Shown here one piece after another: positions 51,270 to 63,783 of a stretch of 64,000 nt of DNA (within the stretch, counting starts at the first letter, position 1; each line of letters begins with the position of its first letter). The notes under the pieces were generated by a model. It worked only from the letters and a program-made list of their open reading frames with translations. It had not been told where the DNA came from and ran no database searches. Both the position numbers and the translations under genes were made by a program. The DNA is from Epiperipatus broadwayi (Eukaryota > Onychophora > Udeonychophora > Euonychophora > Peripatidae): contig JAQFVV010000281.1 in the NCBI GenBank assembly GCA_028023455.1, positions 374,001-438,000 of the forward strand. The letters are read 5' to 3'.

Positions 51270-52975
51270 CTATGTTAAAGATACTACTCATTTTCTTTGT
51301 GTGTTAGAAAATATTAAATCTGAATTACCAGTTGATTGTTTTTTGGTTACTTTGGATATTGTATCACATGATCACATTTCCTATACTAGCACATTAATTG
51401 TTGATAAACAGAGCAAAACTCTCCATACAGTATTGCCACCTGTGCTAAACAGAGTAATCAATGGACGCCAGAAGGCTTGTGCATAAAATCCCTATCTATT
51501 TTATGCACAAGCCTTCTGGCATCCATTGATTACTCTGTTTAGCACAGGTGGCAATACTGTATGGAGAGTTTTGCTCTGTTTATCTATTTGGATATTGTAT
51601 CATTATACACAAATATACCTCATGATGATGGAGTTGAGGCTATTAAATGTGCTTTACAAGATAGAGAGTATGATCATGGTCTTATTACTACTATGGTTGA
51701 ATTAATATATTTGGTTTTAAAAAATAATTTTTTTACTTTCGATTCTAGATACTATTTACAGAAACAAGGTACTGCAATGGGTACAAAGATGGCACCAAGT
51801 TATGCGAATATTTTTATGTCAAAACAAGAGTCCTCTATACTTGATAATGCTAGGCTGAAACCTCATACTTGGCTTAGATATATAGATGACATTTTCATGA
51901 TATGGCCACATAATGAAGTTGAACTTCATAATTTTTTAAGTTATTTAAATAATTTTAATAAAAATATTAATTTCACAATAAATTTTTTAAAATCAATTGC
52001 TCATTTTCTTGATGTTGAAGTCATTTACACTAATAGAGTTCTTACTACTACTGTATATAGGAAACCAACTGATAATAACTGCTATCTATATTTTTATAGT
52101 AACCATCCTAAACATTTAAAGGCTAATATTCCTTATAGTCCATTTTTAAGAATGAAGAGGATTTGTAATGATGAGAAATTTCTTCAACAAAATAATAGTA
52201 TTTTTTATAATAGATTGGTCAATATGAAGTATTCTAAGACATTGTTGGATAATGCAGTAAGGAGATCTTCTTTAATTGATAGAAAGAAACTTCTTTTATC
52301 TAAAAAGAGTAAAAACAATTAGATGTTCCACCATTGGTTCTTATTTTTAATAGAGATTTACCAAATATTAACCGAATATTGGCGAAACATTTTAACATAT
52401 TACACTCCACAGATTATTTAAAATCTATTTTTTCTGATCCACCCAAGGTTGTATATCGAAAACATAGATCACTTAGAGATATACTTGTCAAAACAAATTT
52501 TATTAATAGTTCTGGACAGGAAAAATGATGTGCTCCATGCGAGGATAAAAGATGTTTTACATGTAAACATATTGTTGTGACAAAAGTGGTCTTTAGTACT
52601 AAAAATCATAATTTTAAATGGTATATTCCTAACTATGTTACATGTAAAAGTGTTAATTTGATATATTTGATAGAGTGTAGTAGATGTTTGAACCAGTATA
52701 TAGGTGAGTCAGCAAATAGTTTACATGTCAGAATGACTAATCATAGATTTGACATTTTGCATAAGAATAAAGATAGACCAGTTTCAAAACATTTTAATTT
52801 ACCGAATCATTCAATTGATGATTTAAGAGAAGTAATTCTTCAGGAAGGTTTTTCTTCTACAAGGGAGAGGAAACAAAAGGAGAGTTTTTTTATTTTTAAA
52901 TTCAAGACCTTAGAACCACGTGCTTTGAATTTAAACACTGGAACTATTACATCTCTGGGTTACCTCGTCTCCTAA
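51270..52975 (+). pseudogene. PLE polyprotein, RT palm and GIY-YIG endonuclease (broken)
   Basis: It resumes the PLE reading with TYVKDTTHFL and LVTLDIVS, is cut by the foldback at 51367-51586, then continues with LDIVSLYTNIPHDDG (motif A), QGTAMGTKMAPS (motif B), RYIDDIF (catalytic motif C), FLDVEV and VYRKPTDN. A frameshift falls at about 52320. The linker is open to an in-frame TGA at 52526-52528, directly before the zinc-finger-like CAPC...CFTC. The endonuclease follows: LIYLIEC (residues 28-34 of the frame from 52577), a second cysteine at 37, YIG at 41-43, R52, E102 and N118. All expected RT and GIY-YIG catalytic residues are visible, so loss of function comes from insertions, the frameshift and the stop. 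Confidence 0.92.
51367..51586. mobile_element. 220-bp foldback insertion in the PLE RT gene
   Basis: Two 87-bp arms (51403-51489 and 51498-51584) are inverted copies with a single mismatch, separated by 8 bases. A unique 36-bp stretch precedes the left arm. The 16-bp block tttggatattgtatca (51351-51366 and 51587-51602) is duplicated on either side and marks a target-site duplication. It splits motif A of the PLE RT. It could be a retroposed hairpin RNA or an inverted twin insertion. The parent sequence is not in this window. Confidence 0.85.
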
Positions 52976-53445
52976 ATGATTTTTATATGTGAGTTTTTTA
53001 TGTTAAAATTTTCTTATATGAGATATTTTTATGTAAATATTGGTTATATGGATGTTTAATATCTGTGTTTAATTGGTATATAGATAAATAATTAATTATA
53101 AATTATTGTACTTTGCACTAACTATAATTTTCGATTAAAACGTATAAGTATTTTAGTTTTTAATGAATATGAATGTGAGCACAGCTATTTTTTGTATGTG
53201 GGCAGTCTAATTTTTGTATGTATGCACTTATGTATATTTTAATTTTGGATTTTTTATTTATTTCAATGTAAATAGAATTTAAGCTTGATTAGGAGGAAAT
53301 GTAGTTGTTTTTTTTTTGTTTGAATTTTATCATTGATTGGGTAGATATTCTATGTTGGATTTTGTGACCAATCAGCGGGGTTTTTGTTAAAATTTTTAAT
53401 CTTTTATCAAATCTGTAAATTTTTGATTATCGCCATTTTACTGTG
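52976..53445 (+). other. PLE 3' untranslated region
   Basis: AT-rich sequence lies between the PLE stop and the ribozyme. No frame or further structure is recognised. Confidence 0.6.
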
Positions 53446-53516
53446 TATTTTTTATTTCTGATGAAAACCAGTCCTCTGGTTGAAATATAATATTATTTAT
53501 TGAATTTATAAGTCTT
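53446..53516 (+). ncRNA. Hammerhead ribozyme motif at PLE 3' end
   Basis: CTGATGA lies at 53458-53464, stem II AACCAG/CTGGTT at 53466-53481 with a TCCT loop, and GAAA at 53482-53485. Stem III is ATA/TAT with a bulge, then AAT/ATT and a tiny loop. Cleavage would fall between 53501 and 53502. Stem I starts with G-T, A-T, A-T and T-A pairs and then mismatches. All core bases are present. The short stem III is typical of PLE hammerheads. Self-cleavage is uncertain. Confidence 0.75.
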
Positions 53517-53678
53517 TTTTGTTTTTTTATATATATATATATTTACAAAACTTTGTATAAAAAATACTAAAAAAATTATTTCACAAAAAACATTTAAAAA
53601 AAGTAAAACATACATACATTATTATTATATATTAAAAAACAATAAAAATATATTATTATACATGCATACCCTAAAGAA

Positions 53679-54437
<759 letters not shown>

Positions 54438-54555
54438 GAAAATAGTAATATGTGTGTGTGTGTTACACAGAGAATCTTGTCAGATGTCATTCCCACTATC
54501 TCCAATAGGTTTCCAAAGGAAATTAAGCAATATTCATTTCTTTTAAAAGTGTATT

Positions 54556-54595
<40 letters not shown>
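54438..54595. repeat. (TG)n and (CA)n(TA)n tracts between fragment and unit C
   Basis: A gtgtgtgtgtgttacac tract at about 54452 and gtattacacacac followed by CA and TA repeats at 54550-54595 form an inverted pair around about 85 bp of unique sequence. Confidence 0.8.
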
Positions 54596-57500
54596 TGTAA
54601 CCACATGTTTTGGCTCATGGTAGTAAATTTTATTCAGGAGTCCAATGTGTAAAATTTTAAATTAGTAACAATTTATAAATTATTGAAAAGTAGTGTGTAA
54701 ATATCAGTATATATATTAAAATGCTTGTTGGATTATAAATTTTTCAATTAAACAACAGCTCACCCATAAATATCTTGAAAGTGATGATGATTTGAACTGA
54801 TAGTGCACTGGAAAATGTGATAGAGTGGATATGAATTATAAACATTTTGTCACAGGTTCCAGTGGTAGCTAGTTCAAATAATATTTTAATAGTATAAAAC
54901 CAATTTGAAAGTAGAAAAGTATTTAAAACTTTATTATTTATTAAACAACAATTAAAAATAAACAACCAAAATTAATTTATAATTATTTTAAATTTTATTT
55001 ATAAACGATCTTTAAATACATTGTATGTTAAGTTAAATTGAAATATATCAGTCTAGATTTTCCTCACTAGAGGAATTAAAATATTAATTTATGTACATTT
55101 ACTGTGATTGGATCGTTTAGGACCAATTAGAAATTGTAAGCCAAATAATAAAGGCTAGAACAAGTTTGTAAGCTAGGGACTACTTAGAGAAGAAAAATTG
55201 GAACAAGACGTAACTCTCCACATATAAAAAAATAATCAAATGAATAAGCTGAAAATAATAATTTTGAAAATCAGTTTGAATAAAATTTCGGGATTATATG
55301 AAATTAATCATGATGGAATAGAAAATCAATAACTCTGTAGCATTTCTCACTACTTTCTATTGATCGTATAGTTCTTGATTTTGCATGCTGAAGAGACTGG
55401 AATGAACCCTATTTGGATAAACATTTGCCTAAACATGTACTATTTGGAAGGAAAAACCAGAACAGAAAACATAAGCAATTTTTATTGTTTTATTTATGTT
55501 AGTAAATGGTCAGAACTAATAATAACACTAAAATTATTTAGATGAAAGAGAAAAAGGATTAAAGTATTTTTGATTTTCGCACTGCCCTAAACATTAAGCT
55601 GAAAAATATATTTGTTTACAAATTATCTTCTCAGTGAAAATAATTCAAAATTATTTTGAAGGGAAGTTTTAGGAGAGATATTAAATAAATTAAAAATTTA
55701 TTTTAAAATCATATAAAGTAATTTGTTTTAAAAGAAAATACATAAATTATTTCGTATTTTCATTGTGAAGAGACATTGTCTGCTCTATATATTTCACCAC
55801 TAATGGCTTAGTTGTTAAAATAGAAAATGACAAATTATTAATATCAAGTATATTTTATTGACAATTGCTGACTATTAAATCAATCTGCTAACATTATTAA
55901 ATACATATTGTCTGATGGAAGTGAATAAATAAGTATTTATTTATTTTTCTTGATTATGTAACATATAAAGTAATAATATTCTCAGCTGCTCTAAAATCAT
56001 TTAAAATTATAACAGAGATCTTCACGCAGATAGAAAAGAAGGATAACAAATCAATAAATAATTTTCAATCTATTTAATTGTCTTATTCTTAAATTGCTAA
56101 ATATTATCTCACTAGGATGACATCAAATATATTAATCAACCTAGGATTTTAAAAGAATGCGTTTATAAATCTCGATAAACCTAGTTTAATGGTATTGCCT
56201 TTGAAAAATGTTTTAGATATTGCCTCGTTATGTTTACATTATTATGGAAACTAATAAAAGATTTTCATGCCTTAAAAAATGTTTTAAATATTGTCTGAAT
56301 ACACTATTATGAAATACAATAGTCAACATATATATTTACTTAGGAATATTGCTTATCATATTCATCTCACTATTTTTGCTCATAAGATTGGATCAAACTG
56401 GGATGACTAAGATAAAATCTAATGGGAAAAATGTTTGTTTATTATTGCTATTGCTATATATAATATTGAAATACATTTTTTTTACTCATGTGTTATTCAA
56501 GGATTAGTTTTTTTTTATTTTATTATATGTTATATATTTTGTGATGCTATAAAATGTACTTAGTAAGGCTGTAGAGATACATAAAATATATATACATCTA
56601 TTACACATATTTTGTGAATATTAAACATCATTTATCTGTGAAGAAGGAAAAATGTTTATTTCTCATACTGCTAAAACAAATGGTAATATTATATTGAAAG
56701 GGGAATAAACAGACCCACACTTGCCAGAATTATACACCTCATGACACATTTATTCTATTATAGGAAATAATTTAATAAATCTTTTTCATTTCTTAATGTT
56801 GCCTATGAATGAAAATGTCCACTTTAAATACCAAATGTAGATTGAACCATTGTGGCATGTACATGGCTTGCTATAACAAGAGTATAATAATTATTTTAAA
56901 ATAATTAAAGGTTAATTTACTGATATATTGGTGATTTGTTTATCAAACATTAACAGTTTCTGCATTGTAAAATGGAATATTTATGTTTCCACTTTTATTA
57001 TTAGTGTTGTTTTATCTTGCTATTGTATTGATTTGAATTTGTAACAGCTTTTAGCTGTTGAATTTGTGCTAAATATAAGAGCATCAGATATAATAATATC
57101 AATATTGTGCATGGGATGGTGGAGAATTCCCCATTGCTGATTAAATAAAGGATGATATTGTTGAGGCTGATTAAGAGTTAGTGCCTAGAGCATAGTTAAT
57201 TCACAAGAGAGGATGATCCCATGGTCTGAATTCTATTTTTCATGATGAGGCACTGCCCACACTTTTATACCAATGAAGGTATTAGAATTGGCCATTTTAT
57301 TATACAACTTTCATGTTGTTTTTTATATACAACTATCATGTTGTTTTTAGTATACAACTATCATGTTGTTTTTCTTATGCAACTTTCATGTTGTTTTGTA
57401 GAGCCTCCTTTATTGTTAGATCCTTCATGATGTTATAGAGTTAGTTTTCCACTGTGTATGGTGAAGTTTAGTATTTCAAAATCCAATAGCAAGGATAAAA

Positions 57501-59739
57501 TAGGTTAGATTACAGGACACTGAGCTATCCATAATGTTTGTCTAATTGGGATAGTGTCTTGATGATGATGTGTAATCATCATTAGTTTATAAACAAACTG
57601 ACCAAACTTACTAGTGTTTGTGGAACTTCTACATAAAATAGAAAGGGGTGTGCATGGACAATGTGGATGTATCTTTATCAAGTGGTGATTGGCTGATGGA
57701 TCGGTAAGATCATTTAATTATTAAATGATTAGATTGTGGACATAGGCAATATTTTTGTGTCATATGTGCATTTTAACTTATGATGTCTGTCCCACATCAA
57801 TTTAGTGAATCTTTTATAGTAAATAATGACAAATTATTAATAGTATTGCATATGGTAATTGCCCTTATCATATTTTAATTAATTAAATAACTCCAATTTG
57901 ATATACTAAATTATTACTCAATTATTAGATTTAAAAGAGTGTTTATCCCAATGATCTAGATACATTTTATTTTGTAATTTGAATACTAGGATAGCTTGAA
58001 TAAGGTAACTATCTTATTCTATAAGATAGAGTAATAATTAAGACATAGCTCACAATAATAGTGATATGAGGAATATCTCTATTAGTTTATTATTTACTAC
58101 TGGTATAATTAAGGTGATATCAATTAATCCCCATTCCTGATTGTAGAATGAAATAATCTTGTTTTATGCAATGTGTCTGAATAAAGTGTAAATACTGTAA
58201 ATAAATCTTGTTGCATTAAACATTTACTTAGTTGTCAGTAGACTTATTGCTAATTAAGATACACACACATTATTATTGTTATTGCTACTGACATATCCAA
58301 TGATTATATGAAAATCATCATCGATCAGTAGTGTATAAGGTATATATTGGTATATCAGAGTAATTTTACTAAGCCCTATCATTTATAAGTATATCTAGGG
58401 CCTCATTACTTAATAATCCAAATATTGTTAACCGAAAGTATATATTATTTTAAGTGATGTACTAAAGATTAAACACTTAATATTGGTTTAATCAGTTTAT
58501 TTGAACCTGCGGATCTGTCATTCACTTATCTTGATCACATTGTTATTACTTATTTAAGAGAAAGAAGTTAGTAAGTTATTGTTTAGCTAGTGAAAATTAT
58601 TCCTACACATGGAAGCTTAAAGTCTATAATAATTAAGAAATTTATAAAGTTTCTCTGAAATTAATAAATATGTTTCTTAATTCAATTTTATATCAAGAAC
58701 CTTTTTGTGCATTATATTTGGGTAGTGGCAAAATCCCTCTCACTGACCCAAGTATATTTTATATAATAATATTTAAGTAATATGAACCCTGAGAAGAATA
58801 AATTATATTAATTAGTAATGTAGAATCTGAGTTTATGGTATATTTTAAAGTTAATTGTTTATTATAGTTGGATTGGAGTTATGTACATTTACTGTTTGGT
58901 AAAAGTCAACCAAATTTTAAAGTATCAATTGCTTCTTTCTCTGAAAAATATATAGCTTGTTTTGACTTTATAGTGAATATTCTGGTTTCGCTGAGCTTGA
59001 AATCCGTATTTGATTTAATTGTTTCATTATCATTTAATTGAATATCAAATTTAGAGTTCTGGACTTCATCTTTCATCATCATCATTTTCTCATCTGTCAT
59101 TCCAATTTTCCTTTATCTTCTTTCATTTTAATTTTTTATCCTAATTAACTCACTATCCATTAGCTCTTATTCAATTATCATCTTGATCAACCATTACCTT
59201 TTATTCTATCATCATCTTCATCATTCATTATTGTAATACATATTCATTCCTTTACTATTCATTCTCAGACTTATTTCATTTTATTATTTAATTTCTATTT
59301 ATTTTCATCACCCATTCCGTCATCTACATCCTAATTTACTTATTGCTTAATTTGTATTTTAATTTCATATTCATTCCATAGATCTAATCATTATTTATTT
59401 ATTGGTTTGATAGAGATTAAGTTTATTTTACAATCTTTTGTTTGTTTGCTTATTTGTGGATTTTGAGGCTGGTTTGACTAGAAGTTATTACTCACCTTGT
59501 AATCTTCTCTAAGTATAGTTTCTTGTGAGCTTAGCCAATAAGGAAATCTTCTCTTTGGTTTAACACTTATATTTTTTTAGGGGTATATTCTAGATTCCAT
59601 TAGATTGAGTGTTGAAGCAGAGAGATTAGAAGAAGGTATACTCTAGATTAGTAATAAACAAAGATTACATTGGAATTAAACGCCTAAAATGTGCGTACTG
59701 ATTGGTTTATGAGTACGGTATATGACAGGGAAGGTTATA
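54596..59739 (+). mobile_element. Unit C: inverted member of the A/B family
   Basis: It is bounded by TGTAACC after a TA tract and GGTTATA before another. Reverse complement of the unit matches A and B throughout: 56813-56880 with 11130/19430, 58505-58555 with 9490/16990, and 59465-59540 with 8510-8560/16010. Its length, 5.14 kb, fits theirs. An AATAAA motif lies at about 58200 (+) in the sense direction. A minus-strand frame at 58906-59100 and all others lack known domains. It probably represents a giant solo LTR. Confidence 0.6.
57302..57400. repeat. Four-copy 27-bp minisatellite in unit C
   Basis: Four near-identical units of the form acaactNtcatgttgttttt sit where A (about 10640) and B (about 18140) have a single copy. 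Each unit can form a small acaac/gttgt hairpin. Confidence 0.9.
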
Positions 59740-59828
59740 ATATATATATATTCTACTACATGTATTTTACTGTATACATATATGTCTTATGAACATATAT
59801 TTTTTATATTTTTTATATTTCTGTAAGT

Positions 59829-59905
59829 AGCCATTTTGCTTTCTGATGAAAACCAGTCTGCTGGTTGAAATATAAAAGCTTTTTTATAGAAGTAATTCTG
59901 TGTTT
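59829..59905 (+). ncRNA. Hammerhead ribozyme of a PLE 3' end, well formed
   Basis: Core boxes are CTGATGA (59843-59849) and GAAA (59867-59870). Stem II is AACCAG/CTGGTT with a TCTG loop (59851-59866). Stem III pairs ATA/TAT and AAAA/TTTT around one bulged T and a GCT loop. Cleavage is predicted between 59888 and 59889 after TA. Stem I pairs TTGCTTT (59836-59842) with GAAGTAA (59889-59895), 7 bp including two G-T pairs. It is the best-folded of the ribozyme copies here. Only about 165 bp of the PLE 3' end remains, between unit C and a TA tract. Confidence 0.82.
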
Positions 59906-59946
59906 TTATTATATATATATATATATATATATAATATATCTAATTA

Positions 59947-59985
<39 letters not shown>
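59906..59985. repeat. TA tracts with head-to-head PLE termini
   Basis: TA runs lie at about 59908-59933 and 59952-59985. Between them tctaattactgta (59938-59950) is the inverse of tacagtaattaga at 59984, so a second PLE terminus faces the first across the TA tract. Confidence 0.8.
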
Positions 59986-59988
<3 letters not shown>

Positions 59989-60968
59989 TAATTAGATAAT
60001 TAAAAATTTATCCACTTAAAAGCACTTTTGATTATCCTAGTAATCTTTATCAACTAACGATTTGAAAGGCTAACCTTCCCACAATTCCATGACATTAATG
60101 CTGCCTGCCTGTTAATTAAGTTATGTTTGTATTTGTATATTAGCATAGCTTCCTTTTTTTTCTTTTATTGTTATTTTTCAGTTTGCAATATTTTACATTC
60201 TTCTTTAGAAATAAGAGTTTTTACAAATATTCATTGGATAAAGGCAAAAATATTGAAATATATTTGAATGAAATGTTAAATGTTGGCTACAATTATAATT
60301 ATATATACAGTGTTATTAGAGGATTTAATACAAAATATAAGAATAACAATTTTAATAATAATATTGATTCTCCTGCTAATAAAAATATGAATATCAATAC
60401 CATATATTTTGATGATCAAGTAAATTTTATAAGGACAATTTATAAAGGCATATGTGATATTGCATTTTACACATCTACATTAAACAAATTAATAAATAAT
60501 TCTAAAGATAAAACCTCATTTATAAATAAAAATTGTGTCATTTATAAATGGATATGTAGGTGTGGTAGTGGATATATAGTTGAATCGAGATGTACATTGG
60601 AGAAAAAAAATTAATGTTCACTTGCTGTTATTAAAACAGGTTCAGAAATTAAAACAAAATTAAAAAGTAGATAATAATATTTCAGCATCTGTTTTTTATG
60701 ACCATAATAAGTCATATATTTATGGTTTTGACTTCAATTTTATAAATGTAAAAATATTGCAAATTGACACAATAACAATAAAACGAAAATAAAGGAAACT
60801 ACACTAATAAAGCCATACAAACATAACTTAATTAACAAGAAGGCAGCAAACATTAAGATTACAGAATTGTGGGAAGGCTAGCCTTTCAAAGTATTAGTTG
60901 ACAAAGATTACTAAGATAATTGAAAGCACTCTTAAGTGGATAAAATTTTTAATTATCTAATTACTGTA
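59984..60968 (+). mobile_element. Short PLE derivative with 150-bp terminal inverted repeats
   Basis: Left (59984-60131) and right (60815-60968) ends are inverted copies at roughly 85-90% identity, both starting tacagtaattagataatt. The interior holds the end of a PLE protein gene. Because the right repeat includes the final codons of that gene, the left repeat is an inverted copy of the PLE 3' end, as in the larger PLE at 37.5-53.5 kb. Most of the RT is missing. Confidence 0.85.
60168..60881 (+). pseudogene. PLE protein remnant: thumb/linker and GIY-YIG endonuclease
   Basis: A 148-codon frame (60168-60614) covers the region before the nuclease, including FIRTIYKGICDIAFYTS, and reaches CVIYKWICRCGSGYIVES, a degenerate GIY-YIG core in which the second motif reads YIV instead of YIG. 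After a stop at 60612 the same phase continues poorly. A further readable stretch (VFYDHNKSYIYGFDFNF) and, after a frameshift, KETTLIKPYKHNLINKK and TELWEG give the usual PLE C-terminus, ending at 60881. The lost glycine, stops and frameshifts make it inactive. Confidence 0.8.
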
Positions 60969-63546
60969 TTTATAAATATTTAATTATATAATTATGTATA
61001 TTGCTTTGAAAATACATAATCTGGTGATGGCCAGGGTATACCACGAAGACTAATCACATTCTTAATTGAAGGTATATTATATTACCTAAATAAATTGTAT
61101 TTTTTAATCAACTATAATTCTTCTTAATTCTGGATCTCAAAACAGCATTCTTAAATCTTAATTTATGATTTATAACTATTCTTTTAATGATTGTTTCTTA
61201 AAACCACTCTATGACCTTAATTTGCAATTTTATTTATTTGAAACCCAATGACAGACCATAGGCAAGTTAGTATAATCTATGGAACTGCTAATCATTACAT
61301 AGTGAATATAGGCCATCAAACCAGATAGTAGAAATTATAATCAATTTTATAACATCATAAGAAGTAGCTCATCATGTATTTGTTTAAAGTATAGAAATAT
61401 TGCATAGGGTAGATGCTTTGCAACGGAAGGTAAGCAATATGAATTGTAAGTTATTTCTTCATTAACCCAAATACTAAATGAAATTAACAGCAATCAAACT
61501 CTTAGGAATAATAATGCATTTGTTATAGTTTTAAAAAAGGTTCATTTGTTATACTGGCTAGCAGATTTATTAATGTCGCAAATATCAAAAGAAGTAACAG
61601 ATTCTGGATTATACTTGAGAATTGACAAAGTGGTGGTGATGCAGAAGCTAAATGGGATTTTATTATATGTTATACATCACAATGCATCCAAGTACAAATA
61701 TTAAAATATTCTCTGAATGTTCCTGTGAACCTTATATACATTATCATCAGGGAAAATATGTTCTCTAATATTTATGGTGTATTTACCAATTGGATTTCTG
61801 ACTCTATGTGTGACTAATAGCAATAGCACAGATAAGTTAGATTATAAAATTAACATTTATTTATGACTAAATAAATATGAAAATAGTAATTGGTTAACAG
61901 TATTCATAATTTTACTTTAATGGTAAATGACATAAAATATCATCACATATAATTCCTCTACATGGAAAATGTACATTAATTGGATGAGTAAATAAACAAA
62001 ACAAAATAAAATAAAATATTATCCCATGTACTTATTTCTGTGCATGAACATGTACACAAGTTTCAGATAATACAATCTAAAAATTTATTAAAATGTATTG
62101 ATTTTATTCTTATGAGAATGAGCACAGATTCAAATACAGTCAATGGCACCTTCAGTACATCAAAACCAGAACCAATGCACTTATATTACAAATTGTAATA
62201 ACAATGACAACAATTGGTATTGATAAAGCTATGACATTTGACTATAATGAAATATGGAATTAAAATAAAATTTAAGTGCCAACTCAGCTGAGTTGGGATA
62301 TCATATAATCTACCTATTATGGCTGATGACAGAACATATGAAACAAACATTAAGAGGAGGCAAACAATGTAAGCATCATATTGAAGGGAGTCTCTATTCA
62401 AACATATATTTATATAACAAAGGTCAATGATATACCTGTAGGTATATTCATCCATGCAAGAAATAATGAGCAGTAAGTAAACTGGATTTTCTCACCATCA
62501 GATCAACTACTGTAATTGTAGAAACGTCAGCACTGAAACAAACTTAAAGGATATAGAAACCAATAGTAATAATTATTTTGCAGATCAATTACCCAGCACA
62601 GAATGGTATAGATAATACAATATGAACACTTTCCAGACAAAATAGAAATAAATCACCCTTATTATTCTAGTAACATGGAAGGCAAGTGCTGTTTTACAAG
62701 TGTTATTCAAGATCAAGAGATATAACAAAAGCTGTATTGCAGAAACAAATGGAGATGATGGCTGACCATAGACCAAATGGTATGAAAGAATATTAGCTAA
62801 CACAACATGAGTATAAGCACAGAACCCTAGGAAGATGTACAAGATTAATCCATGTGATAAAGATATGTTATAGAATTATGAAAATCTTCTGCAAGCACTG
62901 TTCCATAAATTGACTTGTCAATCTCTACATCTAAATTAACAAGTGATTATTTTATACAATAGCTTATATATACTGAGAACTTACACATTTATAAGATAAT
63001 ATAAAATACAATAAAACATAAAATGCATATTCATTAAATGACTACACTAGGTTCAAATATATGTTATTTAAATCCATTGGCTATTGGCCAATTAAGTAAT
63101 AGCATATTTCTAAAACTTAATAACAAATATGATTTAAATATTTGATTGTATGCTTTTTCATCTTTTTTTATATGAAGTACTCATACATGAGTCTATTTGC
63201 ATGTTGGTTCTCTGAGAATCTGTGATATTTGAGAGGTAGAATATGTGTATTTTAGTCCAATTATCCTTGAAAGTTAATGAAACTGCATGGCTTTGTCTTA
63301 GGGTTCAATCTGAAATTGAAATATTTTACTATCTTTAATTTATAAACATCAAGGACAAAAAATGATTGTTCAGGGAAATAATCATACCCTGAGTGCTATA
63401 ATAGCTAAAATAGTTTTCTAGTCAGTGGTTATTTCTTTGAACGTTATTGTAATTTTAAGAAGATAACTTACAATGTTGTTTCTAATATAAGTTGACAAGA
63501 AAACTCTAATTAATTTTTTGTTGTTCACTAAGTAGCACACAAAAAG
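60969..63546. other. AT-rich sequence, nothing recognised
   Basis: Minus-strand frames of 85-89 codons at 62186-62455 and 62585-62842 are hydrophobic by AT composition and match no family I know. No repeat boundary is evident. Confidence 0.5.
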
Positions 63547-63783
63547 TTAAAACTGCACTCCATTCCACACATATATAACACTAGAAGTGTCAAAGTCATG
63601 AAAATAAACACTACATCTCAAGTTAAATACTGCATTTTTTCCTGCATATATATAACACTCCTATATGTGTTAAAGCTCATGAAAGCAAAAATTTATTTAA
63701 AGTTAAATACAATACTTCATTTCACACTTTCACAACATTAACAGGAGTGTTAAAGTTAGGAAGGTAAAATTTTATTTGAGGCT
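63547..63783. repeat. Three-copy diverged 80-bp tandem repeat
   Basis: Units start ttaaa(a/t)ac at about 63547, 63623 and 63703. They share a (t/c)cacac or tgcatatata block, an aacac(t/a)...gtgt(t/c)aaag core and a (g)aa(a/g)(g)taaa tail. Copies are diverged, so it is an old satellite-like array. Confidence 0.7.

Larger units (their letters stand above)
37497..53545 (+). mobile_element. Penelope-like retroelement interrupted by two insertions
   Basis: Without its insertions the element is about 4.8 kb. It runs from an inverted copy of its own 3' terminal segment (37504-37580) through a polyprotein gene (38613-40249 and 51270-52975) to a 3' end with a hammerhead motif (53446-53516). The two ends are about 75-bp inverted repeats of each other, including the ribozyme core. 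The coding region is split by an 11-kb LTR retrotransposon at 40249/51266 and a 220-bp foldback at 51367-51586. TA tracts adjoin both ends. Stops and frameshifts show that it is dead. Confidence 0.85.

Noticed and set aside
51208-51486. A 92-codon frame joining LTR, PLE and foldback sequence
   Set aside because: It is a chimera across two insertion junctions; only its middle part is PLE protein.
62186-62842. Two hydrophobic minus-strand frames that look like membrane proteins
   Set aside because: Hydrophobicity is expected from AT-rich codons, and there is no conserved motif or supporting context.
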